64,000 bases of DNA. It comes from Alphaproteobacteria bacterium. Lineage in GTDB: Bacteria; Pseudomonadota; Alphaproteobacteria; Elsterales; Elsteraceae. A program made the translations under genes and the position numbers. Of the stretch, positions 35,478-42,977 are shown one piece after another. The notes beneath the pieces are model-generated. The model made no database searches, was not told the origin of the DNA, and saw only the letters and a list, made by a program, of their open reading frames with translations. The stretch covers positions 1 to 64,000 of the forward strand of contig RDXE01000034.1 of NCBI GenBank assembly GCA_004292755.1, read 5' to 3'. Positions within the stretch are counted from its first letter, which is position 1. Every line of letters begins with the position of its first letter.

Positions 35478-36787
35478 CACTCGGCCGCCATGCCGTAGGG
35501 AACATTGCGACGGCCATAGCGCCGCACACGCACGTTGCACTGCTCCGCGTGCCCAACAAACCCCTCAAGCATGCACAGTCGGGAGCCATACTCCCCAATC
35601 ATCGCTGCCGCTTCATCGGTCAGCACCCTCTGATAGCTGTGGGTCTTCAGAAACTTGCCGACCCACAAGCCACCGGTATACCGCCCGGCACGCCGCGTCG
35701 GCAGAGTGTGATTGGTGCCGATGACTTTGTCGCCATTGGCAACATTGGTGCGTGCGCCCAAGAACAGCGCGCCGTAGGAATGCATGTGCTCAAGATACCA
35801 ATCATCCCGATCGGTCATCACTTGCACATGCTCGTAGGCCATTTGATTGGCGACCTGCAGCATTTCCTCATGGGTGTCGCACAGGATGACGTCGCCATAG
35901 TCACGCCAGCTGGCCGCCGCGGTGTCAGCGGTTGGCAGAATGGTCAGCAAGCGCTCCACCTCGGCAATCGTCGCCTCAGCCAGAGTGCGGGAGGTGGTGA
36001 TCAAGCACGCAGGTGAGTTATAGCCATGCTCGGCCTGTCCCAAGAGGTCCGTCGCGCACAGCTCGGCGTCCACGGTATCATCGACAATCAGCATGGTTTC
36101 AGTGGGGCCCGCGAACAGATCAATACCGACGCGCCCGAACAACTGCCGCTTGGCCTCCGCCACATAGGCATTTCCGGGACCCACCAGCATGTCGACTGGG
36201 CGGATCGTCTCTGTCCCAAGCGCCATTGCACCCACGGCTTGAATGCCGCCCAGCACATAGATCTCATGCGCACCACCCAGATGCATCGCCGCCACGATGG
36301 CGGGGTGGGGCTCCCCATTGACGGGAGGAGCGGAGGCAACAATCCGCGGCACACCTGCAACAGAAGCGGTCAACACCGACATATGCGCGGAGGCGACCAT
36401 CGGAAACTTGCCACCAGGCACATAGCAACCGACCGACTGGACAGGAATATTGCGATGCCCCAGCACCACCCCCGGCAGGGTCTCGACCTCGACATCCTGC
36501 ATGGTCGCGCGTTGCGCTTCAGCGAATCGGCGGATTTGCGCCTGGGCGAAGCGAATATCATCCATGTCGCGCTGGCTGACCTTGCTCATCGCCGCTTCGA
36601 TCTCAGATGCGGACAACCGCAGGCTGGCGGGCGCGTAGCCGTCGAACTTTTGTGCCAAGGCGCGCACGGCGGTATCGCCTCGCGCTTCAATGTCAGCCAG
36701 GATCGCCTCCACTGTGGTGCGTACCTTGGCGTCATCCTCCGCCCGATCCTGGGGAGGCTTGCCCGACTTCAGGGAGATGATTGCCAT
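35477..36787 (-). CDS. HisD-family dehydrogenase (HpsN-like)
   Basis: The 436-residue protein is a histidinol-dehydrogenase homologue: [78 protein letters not shown] and [28 protein letters not shown]. The late GTNHTLPT and [14 protein letters not shown] resemble the sulfopropanediol dehydrogenase HpsN and related catabolic HisD homologues more than biosynthetic HisD, and its operon is catabolic. These enzymes take an alcohol through the aldehyde to the acid with two NAD+. The substrate here is unknown. Start 36787 (MAIISLK) fits the family. Confidence 0.85.
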   Translation of the reverse strand: MAIISLKSGKPPQDRAEDDAKVRTTVEAILADIEARGDTAVRALAQKFDGYAPASLRLSASEIEAAMSKVSQRDMDDIRFAQAQIRRFAEAQRATMQDVEVETLPGVVLGHRNIPVQSVGCYVPGGKFPMVASAHMSVLTASVAGVPRIVASAPPVNGEPHPAIVAAMHLGGAHEIYVLGGIQAVGAMALGTETIRPVDMLVGPGNAYVAEAKRQLFGRVGIDLFAGPTETMLIVDDTVDAELCATDLLGQAEHGYNSPACLITTSRTLAEATIAEVERLLTILPTADTAAASWRDYGDVILCDTHEEMLQVANQMAYEHVQVMTDRDDWYLEHMHSYGALFLGARTNVANGDKVIGTNHTLPTRRAGRYTGGLWVGKFLKTHSYQRVLTDEAAAMIGEYGSRLCMLEGFVGHAEQCNVRVRRYGRRNVPYGMAAE

Positions 36788-36797
36788 GTTCGGACCC

Positions 36798-37307
36798 TCA
36801 CGAGGCTGACCCCGGCGGCGCCGGGGGGAGTTTTTCACCACGGTCAAAGGCTTCCCAGCCCTCACCGTCAAACACGTCGCGGCCCAGCTGCGCCAGCACG
36901 GCTGCGAAGTCGACGAATACGGGGTTATCGATGATCCGCCCGTCTTCGACGCGCCAGAAGTCCATGTAGGGGATCATCACCCGCTTGCCGGTGGGCTGGA
37001 TGCCCATGAAGACTCCCGAGTGGGTTGCCTCGATTGCCCCGAAGCAGGCGGCCCACGGACCATCGGCGATCATCTGCTCGGTCTGATACACCCGGTCGGT
37101 GAAGGCCGCCCGCAACGGCACTTGCCAATTGCGGCGAAACGCGGCGAGGCCTTGCTTGGTGCCGCAGCCAACATTGCCTCGCCAGACGAAGGCCTCGTGG
37201 AAATGGGCGGCCATGTCATTGGAGTTGGCGCCCAGCGCCGCCTCCATACGCTGCACCACCGCCAGCGTGGCCTCTGACTGGGCACGGTGATCCAACCCCG
37301 CGCTCAT
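36798..37307 (-). CDS. SnoaL-like / ester cyclase family protein
   Basis: The 169-residue single-domain protein has the SnoaL pattern: [30 protein letters not shown], then [33 protein letters not shown], which is typical of the family (HxGxFxGIxPTGkxV..xxxDFwRxxdGkI). It may catalyse an isomerisation, cyclisation or dehydration step. It overlaps the ABC ATPase stop by four bases and precedes the HisD-like gene by ten bases. Confidence 0.85.
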   Translation of the reverse strand: MSAGLDHRAQSEATLAVVQRMEAALGANSNDMAAHFHEAFVWRGNVGCGTKQGLAAFRRNWQVPLRAAFTDRVYQTEQMIADGPWAACFGAIEATHSGVFMGIQPTGKRVMIPYMDFWRVEDGRIIDNPVFVDFAAVLAQLGRDVFDGEGWEAFDRGEKLPPAPPGSAS

Positions 37308-38362
37308 GACAGCGACCGCGGCAGACGCTGGCCACTGGCTGCGTCAAACAAGTGGCACAGGCTCGCCGGCACATGGGCCGACAGGGTGGCACCGATCGGG
37401 GCAGAGAAATCCTTCGCGGCTTTGATGGCGGCAAAGGCCCCTCCACCCAACTGCAAGGTTGCCATGGAGGAGTCACCCAACAATTCCATCGAATAGACCG
37501 GCGCTGCGATTTCGCCCTCGGCCACGATGGCCGCATCCTCCGCCCGGAACCCAAGGGTGACCGGGCCATTGGGGCAGACGAACCCTGGCACCCGCACGCC
37601 GGGGGCCGAGAACACGCCACCCTGCACCTCGCCTGGGATCAGGTTCATGGCCGGGTTGCCAATGAACGAGGCGACAAAGGTGTTGGCTGGTTGGTCATAG
37701 ATCTGCAGCGGCGTGCCCACCTGCTGCACCTCGCCCTTGTTCATCACCACCACGCGATCTGCCAGCGTCATTGCTTCGATTTGATCGTGGGTGACGTAGA
37801 TGGTGGTGGTTTTCAGCTCATGATGCAGGTTCTTGATCTGGGCACGCGTGGAAACACGCAGCTTGGCATCCAGGTTCGACAGAGGCTCGTCCATCAAGAA
37901 CACCCGCGGCTTGCGCACAATCGCGCGCGCCAGCGCCACGCGCTGGCGTTGCCCACCCGATAGGGCGGCGGGCTTGCGGTCCAGGAGTTCGGTCAACTCA
38001 ACGGTCTGTGCCGCCCGCATCACCCGCTCGTGATGATCCGCTTCGGGGATTTTGCGCACTTTCAGGGGAAAGCGGATGTTTTCGTACACCGTCATGGTCG
38101 GATACAGCCCATAGGACTGAAACACCATGGCGATGTCCCGATCCTTCGGGTCCAGATCATTGACCACACGATTGCCAACGCGGATTTCGCCCTCGCTCAC
38201 ATCCTCCAGGCCCGCGATCATCCGCATGGTGGTGGTCTTGCCGCAGCCAGACGGGCCCAGCAGCACCAGGAACTCGCCATCGGCGATGGTCAAGTTCAAG
38301 GTTTTCACGCCGACCACGCCGCCCCAGCGCTTCGACAGATTGATCAGCTGGATGTCGGCCAT
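37304..38362 (-). CDS. CUT1-type sugar ABC transporter ATPase (UgpC/MalK-like)
   Basis: The 352-residue ATPase has Walker [19 protein letters not shown], the Q-loop, signature [15 protein letters not shown] and Walker [17 protein letters not shown]. The switch His is in [18 protein letters not shown]. Past about residue 235 it carries a TOBE-like regulatory domain as in MalK and UgpC. It energises uptake by the two adjacent permeases and the binding protein, which together form a carbohydrate-type importer. Spacing to the upstream permease gene is three bases. Confidence 0.95.
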   Translation of the reverse strand: MADIQLINLSKRWGGVVGVKTLNLTIADGEFLVLLGPSGCGKTTTMRMIAGLEDVSEGEIRVGNRVVNDLDPKDRDIAMVFQSYGLYPTMTVYENIRFPLKVRKIPEADHHERVMRAAQTVELTELLDRKPAALSGGQRQRVALARAIVRKPRVFLMDEPLSNLDAKLRVSTRAQIKNLHHELKTTTIYVTHDQIEAMTLADRVVVMNKGEVQQVGTPLQIYDQPANTFVASFIGNPAMNLIPGEVQGGVFSAPGVRVPGFVCPNGPVTLGFRAEDAAIVAEGEIAAPVYSMELLGDSSMATLQLGGGAFAAIKAAKDFSAPIGATLSAHVPASLCHLFDAASGQRLPRSLS

Positions 38363-38365
38363 AGC

Positions 38366-39250
38366 TTACCCCTTCACCGCGCCAGCCGTGAGGCCGGAGA
38401 CGATTTGGCGTTGGAAGAACATCACCAGCAAAAACAACGGTGCCGTCACCGACACCACTGCTGCGACGGCAAACATCACATTGCCTTCCGTCTGGGTCGT
38501 GCCCAGGAAGCTGGCGATCTTGGGAATCATGGTCTGATTTTCCTTGGACAGCAGCATCGCCGTGACCACGAAGTCATTGTAAGCCAGCAGGAAGGAGAAC
38601 AACCCCGTGGTGATCACTCCCGGCCACATCACCGGGATGATCACGTGACGAAAAGCTTGGAACTGGGTGCAGCCGTCCACCCGTGCACTCTCATCCAAGT
38701 CCTTCGGGATGTTCTTGAAGAACGCTGTCAGCATCCACAGCGTGAAGGGCTGATTGATCGCCACCAGCACAATGATCGCCGTGCCAAGATGACCCCACAG
38801 GTTCCACTGATAGAACGGCAGCAGATAACCAGACACCAGGGTGATCGGCGGCATGGCGCGAAACACCAGGGCCAGGATCAACAGCCAGAACGTATAGCGA
38901 TAGGTCGACCGGCTGAGGGCATAGCCGCCCAACGTGCCAAAGGTCAGCGAGATCACGACCACCGAGACAACCACAAGCCCGGTGTTGAGGGAGGAACGCC
39001 AAAACTCCTCCTGCACCCAGGCGCCGTAATAGCCAGCACCCGTGAAGGCGCTGCCATGGTCCGCCAGGGTCAAGGGGCCGAACAGGGCGTTTTGCCAACT
39101 GGCTTTGGAGAAGAAGTCCCCCTCCACTTTGAAGCTGCCCCAGAGCGTCCAGGCAAAGGGGAAGATCGCCAAGATCAACCACAGCACAAGAAACCCAGTC
39201 AGCAGCAACGCAAGCGGCAGGGGGCGCCGCTCCTGTCGAGAGGAGATCAT
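38366..39250 (-). CDS. CUT1-type sugar ABC permease (MalG-like)
   Basis: The 294-residue membrane protein has six predicted membrane segments and the EAA loop LDESARVDGCTQFQAFRHVIIPVMWPG, which contacts the ATPase. It opens LPLALLLTGFLVLWLILAIFPFAWTLW and ends MFFQRQIVSGLTAGAVKG, a typical MalG-family C-terminus. The ATG at 39250 overlaps the upstream permease stop as ATGA. Confidence 0.93.
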   Translation of the reverse strand: MISSRQERRPLPLALLLTGFLVLWLILAIFPFAWTLWGSFKVEGDFFSKASWQNALFGPLTLADHGSAFTGAGYYGAWVQEEFWRSSLNTGLVVVSVVVISLTFGTLGGYALSRSTYRYTFWLLILALVFRAMPPITLVSGYLLPFYQWNLWGHLGTAIIVLVAINQPFTLWMLTAFFKNIPKDLDESARVDGCTQFQAFRHVIIPVMWPGVITTGLFSFLLAYNDFVVTAMLLSKENQTMIPKIASFLGTTQTEGNVMFAVAAVVSVTAPLFLLVMFFQRQIVSGLTAGAVKG

Positions 39251-40278
39251 CGCCCACTCCCTGTGCCGAATTGGCGCCAAGTCCGCACCAAGGCCGGTGC
39301 CAGCAACACCAACACGCCCACAATCGTCAGCACCGAGGTGGCGGCAGCAGACGACAAGCGCCGCGTCTCCCCGCCCAAATCCGAATAGATGAAGTACGAC
39401 AAGGATTGGGCGTGCGCCGCAGCGTTGAAACTGACGATTGGCTCAAACACGCGGAAGTTATCCATGATCTTGATCAAGAACATGAACACTGTCAGCGGCA
39501 TCAGGTGCGGTAGAACAATGTATCGAATGCGTTGCCAGCGTGAGGCACCGTCCAGCCGTGCGCTTTCCAAACTATCCTGTGGCACAGTCTGCAAACCAGC
39601 ATAGTACACGACAAACGCAAAGGGAGAGGTGGACCAGATGCCATACACAATCAGCATGATCCACGTCAGGGGTGTTGAGGCTTTCAGAGACAAATCAGGA
39701 TCATTTGCGACCCATTGCACCGCAGCCCCAATAATCCCGCGGGAATCTACCATCCAGAACAGGATCAAAGCACCAACCAACGGCGTCACAATCATCGGCA
39801 ACAGCGAGAAGAAAATGACCGGCCCCCGAAACAACCGCGGGATGGCGTTAACCGCTAAGGCCACCACAAAGCCTAACAGGATCGATAACGGCGTAACGAA
39901 CGCCATGTAGGTCAAGGTGAAGAACAGCGCCTTGTAAAAAGGCAGCGACATCACTCGGTCAATGAAGGCGCCCAAAGTAGTGGTGCGTTGCCAGGCTTCA
40001 GCAATCTCGCCAAACGCCAGATGCGATTGATCGGTATAAATGCCCAAGCCGACAAACCGACCGAGCGGGCGCTCTTCTTGCAGCTTCGCCGTCGCAGCTT
40101 GGTCAATCACGGTGGATTTGGTGCAGCCGAATGGCGTGCAGTTTTCCACTTCGACCACCACACGACCATGGGGGGCGTGGACCGACTGGATCAGCACGGA
40201 GATCATCGGCAGAGCGATGAACAACAGCATCGCCGTTGCAGATGGCAGGAAGAACCTGAGGAACGTGCCGTGAGTCAT
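39247..40278 (-). CDS. CUT1-type sugar ABC permease (MalF-like)
   Basis: The 343-residue permease has an N-terminal membrane segment, then an unusual periplasmic insert of about 90 residues with a possible disulfide (ENCTPFGCTKS), then the transport core. The EAA loop is DSLESARLDGASRWQRIRYIVLPHLMP. Loops of this kind occur in some MalF-like proteins and may contact the binding protein. It starts 126 bases after the binding-protein gene, with a strong hairpin between them. Confidence 0.92.
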   Translation of the reverse strand: MTHGTFLRFFLPSATAMLLFIALPMISVLIQSVHAPHGRVVVEVENCTPFGCTKSTVIDQAATAKLQEERPLGRFVGLGIYTDQSHLAFGEIAEAWQRTTTLGAFIDRVMSLPFYKALFFTLTYMAFVTPLSILLGFVVALAVNAIPRLFRGPVIFFSLLPMIVTPLVGALILFWMVDSRGIIGAAVQWVANDPDLSLKASTPLTWIMLIVYGIWSTSPFAFVVYYAGLQTVPQDSLESARLDGASRWQRIRYIVLPHLMPLTVFMFLIKIMDNFRVFEPIVSFNAAAHAQSLSYFIYSDLGGETRRLSSAAATSVLTIVGVLVLLAPALVRTWRQFGTGSGR

Positions 40279-40366
40279 GCCCCCTCCTTCGGCGCCGCGG
40301 CGCCAGCGGGCAGATGCGAAATGGCAGCGGTGCGCGGTGTTTGGTCAGCAGGACCAACAGCAGCAA

Positions 40367-40388
40367 GGTGGCGACTGCTGTCGCCACC
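40367..40388 (-). promoter_or_regulatory. Stem-loop between binding-protein and permease genes
   Basis: GGTGGCGAC and GTCGCCACC form a perfect nine-pair stem with a four-base loop, 16 bases after the binding-protein stop. Such elements after the binding-protein gene commonly protect its mRNA or reduce read-through, making more binding protein than permease. No T-run follows. Confidence 0.6.
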
Positions 40389-40403
40389 CGCTTGTGTTGT
40401 TGG

Positions 40404-41687
40404 CTACTTCAGGAAGCCTTTTTCCGTGGCAGCCGTGCTGTAGGCCTTTTCGATGTCCGCCAGCGTGGTTGCGGCATCCTTGCGGCCCTGGAAGAAGGCG
40501 GCCAAGCCATCACCCAACGCCGTGTGCAGCAAGCCCATGTACGGCAGCATCGGATAGGGCTTGGTGCCCATCGCGACGCTCTGGATCACGCCCTGGTTGA
40601 CCGGTGCCGGGCGATAGCCCGCGATCATCCACACAGCCTGCCCCATGGTTTCATCGGTCAGGATCGAGGGGGAGATGCCGTTCTTCAACGCCAGGAACGT
40701 CGCACGGGCGTCATCATCGGAGATGTTGCGCGCAACGGTCCAACCATCCCACCACAGGGTGGTGGCTGGGATGCTGCCGCCGCCCACTGTCATCGGACCG
40801 GCAACGGCCGTGTTGTCAGCGACGCGCGGATCATTCCCCTCACGCCCCATCAGCACGCCGGTACGTGAGCCCCACATGTTCATCATCGCCACATTGCCAG
40901 CACGCCATTCGGCCGAGGTGGCGTTGGAGTCGTGGGTCAGGAAGTCGGGGTGCATCAGCTCAGACAATTGCTTCAGAACCGTCAGCGTCGCCACCCCTTG
41001 CGGGTTGTTGATCGCGACTTCCGGGCTGCCCGGCTTAAAGAACTCACCACCATGACCAAGGTACATGTTGATGAACTCTTGGGCGAGGTTCCAGCCAGAC
41101 TGGAACGCGCCACCAATTGGATTGCGCAGGATGCCGCGCTCGCGGATCAGGCGACCGATGCGGATCATGTCCTCATAGGTCTTCGGCGGCTGAGCGCCCA
41201 CCTGGTCCAGGATATCCTTGCGATAGACTAGATGCTGGGCATTCGCCATGAAGGCCACGGCCATCACCCGACCATCAATGGTCACCAGCTGGTTGCGCGG
41301 GATGTCCTGGCCGTGGGCCGCGATCAGCGCATCCAGTGGCCGGATCACATTCTCGTTGATCAGCGCCACAATTGACGATGTGGCAACAATCGCCGAAGTG
41401 TATTCAGCCGGGTTCCCCTGCATGCCAGCCACATTGATGCGCTGGTGATTGGCCGTCAGGTTGGAGCGCACAGTCAAGCTGCCGGTTTGGCAGCGTGCGG
41501 CATTGGCTGCCACTGTGCGAATCGCTGGGAATTCATTGCCAACGATGTTCACCCGCCCAGTGGTGACACCGCAGTTTACCTGTGCCGCTGCTGGCGCCGC
41601 CGCCGTCAGGGCTGCCACCAGCACAGTGCTGGCAAGGCCCGCCACAACAGTCGCCCGCGGCATGGCCCGATTCATTATGGACAACAT
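40404..41687 (-). CDS. Extracellular sugar-binding protein of CUT1 ABC transporter
   Basis: The 427-residue protein begins at ATG 41687 behind GGGAGTGG. A signal peptide (ATVVAGLASTVLVAALTAAAPAAAQ) precedes a family-1 solute-binding domain: NVAGMQGNPAEYTSAIVATSSIVALINE, LDALIAAHG, MAVAFMANAQHLVYRKDILDQVG and FINMYLGHGGEFF. These are the periplasmic maltose-binding-type features of UgpB/MalE-like proteins, which hold sugars, polyols or glycerophosphates. The ligand is not evident. It is the first gene of the operon and faces the LacI-type operators. Confidence 0.9.
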   Translation of the reverse strand: MLSIMNRAMPRATVVAGLASTVLVAALTAAAPAAAQVNCGVTTGRVNIVGNEFPAIRTVAANAARCQTGSLTVRSNLTANHQRINVAGMQGNPAEYTSAIVATSSIVALINENVIRPLDALIAAHGQDIPRNQLVTIDGRVMAVAFMANAQHLVYRKDILDQVGAQPPKTYEDMIRIGRLIRERGILRNPIGGAFQSGWNLAQEFINMYLGHGGEFFKPGSPEVAINNPQGVATLTVLKQLSELMHPDFLTHDSNATSAEWRAGNVAMMNMWGSRTGVLMGREGNDPRVADNTAVAGPMTVGGGSIPATTLWWDGWTVARNISDDDARATFLALKNGISPSILTDETMGQAVWMIAGYRPAPVNQGVIQSVAMGTKPYPMLPYMGLLHTALGDGLAAFFQGRKDAATTLADIEKAYSTAATEKGFLK

Positions 41688-41769
41688 CAGCCACTCCCTC
41701 CCCCAAAAGGTTGGCGGCGGGACCCTCCCCCCGCGGCCAAAACCGTTCGCCCAATCAGGCAATCACGTC

Positions 41770-41785
41770 TTGCAAACGTATGCAA
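41770..41785. promoter_or_regulatory. LacI-type operator 1
   Basis: TTGCAAACGTATGCAA is close to the palindromic LacI/GalR consensus built on a central CG. It lies 83 bases upstream of the binding-protein start and 77 bases upstream of the divergent SnoaL gene. The regulator gene in the same operon is the likely binder. Confidence 0.75.
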
Positions 41786-41793
41786 CCGCGATC

Positions 41794-41809
41794 TTGCATA
41801 CGTTTGCAA
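41794..41809. promoter_or_regulatory. LacI-type operator 2
   Basis: TTGCATACGTTTGCAA is the exact reverse complement of operator 1, with centres 24 bp apart. The mirror arrangement suits coordinate control of the two divergent promoters. Confidence 0.75.
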
Positions 41810-41861
41810 TCTGCGGAACAGTCGTCCCTGCGGGCCGCGGCCCAAACTGGGGGGTGACACA

Positions 41862-42941
41862 ATGGTTCCAGGGTTTGATCCGGGGGCGTCGCCCTCCCCC
41901 ACAGTGCGCCGCGCAGTGCATCAGCGCCTGACCACCCTGGCCGAAGCATCCCCCGCGGCCAGCGAGGCCGCCCTGGCCGCCCTGGCCAGGCCCGATGCGC
42001 TGTGGCGGGTCGCCCACCCCATCAATCACTGCACCGGCTTGGCCGAGGTGCTGACCCGCGCGCTCCTGCCCCTGAAACATGCGTTCCCCGATCTGGAACG
42101 GCGGGATGTGATCTTCGTCGGTGGTTGCTACCAGGGACGAAGCTACCTCGCCGCTGTCGGCCATTATTGCGGCACCATGCGGGGGGATTGGCTCGGGATC
42201 CCCGCCACCCGCCGACCGATCTATCTGCGCTATGGCGAAGTATACCAGATCGATGGTGAGGGCGCGGTGGTCCAGGCCACTCTGTTGTGGGATGTGCTGG
42301 ACGTGATGCGTCAGGCGGGCGTTTGGCCGCTGGTGCCCCCGCTCGGCAGCCCGGAACAGTGGCCCGCCCCGCTCACGGCGGACGGGATCCGTTTTGACCT
42401 TTCAGACCCTGCCGACGCCCAGGCTAGCATCACCCAAACCATCGCCATGCACGGCACTCTGGCGGAGTTCAAGGATCGCACCCAGCTCAGCCGCGAGAAC
42501 TTGATCGCCATGCCCCAACGTGCCCACTGGCACCCGCGCATGATGTGGTACGGCCCTGCGGGCATCGGCACGACCCGCGGGTTAGACGGATTTGTCGACG
42601 GCCATCAACTGCCCTTCCGCATCGCCTTCGACCGCCCACAAGGCAGCTTTGAGGAGGTACAAGCCGAGCGCGCGCGCCACGGCGCTGGGCACTATATCCG
42701 CATCGGCGACGGCCCCTACTCCGTCACCGGTGGCTGGCCCTCGGTCTATGCCATCCACGCCGGTGGCGGTTTCTGCGGCTTACCACCAACGGGTCGGCCG
42801 GTGACCATGCGGGTGATGGATTTTTACCTCCACCATGAGGGGCTGATCCGCGAAAACTGGGTTCCCCTCGACATGCTCGATCTCTTGCAGCAAATGGGTT
42901 TCGACGCCCTTGCCCGGATGGCCGAGGTGCTGCGCCGGTAG
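41862..42941 (+). CDS. SnoaL-like / polyketide-cyclase-like protein, divergent gene
   Basis: The 359-residue protein from ATG 41862 appears to contain two NTF2-type units: one around ALWRVAHPINHCTGLAEVLTRALLPLKHAFPDLERR, and a second with MHGTLAEFKDRTQLS, GFVDGHQLPFRIAF and MRVMDFYLHHEGLIRENWVPLDML. It resembles the 329- and 169-residue proteins in the operon, and is probably a paralogue acting on the same compound. GGGGTGA lies just upstream of the start. Expression is probably under the LacI-type operators. Confidence 0.82.
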   Translation: MVPGFDPGASPSPTVRRAVHQRLTTLAEASPAASEAALAALARPDALWRVAHPINHCTGLAEVLTRALLPLKHAFPDLERRDVIFVGGCYQGRSYLAAVGHYCGTMRGDWLGIPATRRPIYLRYGEVYQIDGEGAVVQATLLWDVLDVMRQAGVWPLVPPLGSPEQWPAPLTADGIRFDLSDPADAQASITQTIAMHGTLAEFKDRTQLSRENLIAMPQRAHWHPRMMWYGPAGIGTTRGLDGFVDGHQLPFRIAFDRPQGSFEEVQAERARHGAGHYIRIGDGPYSVTGGWPSVYAIHAGGGFCGLPPTGRPVTMRVMDFYLHHEGLIRENWVPLDMLDLLQQMGFDALARMAEVLRR

Positions 42942-42977
42942 CACAGGGTCCCAAGCATACGGCAGGCGGAGGCGACC

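Noticed and set aside
38030-39388. A 452-codon plus-strand frame opposite the ABC transporter genes.
   Set aside because: It runs antisense to the ABC ATPase and both permease genes and is His/Gln/Arg-rich with no family features.
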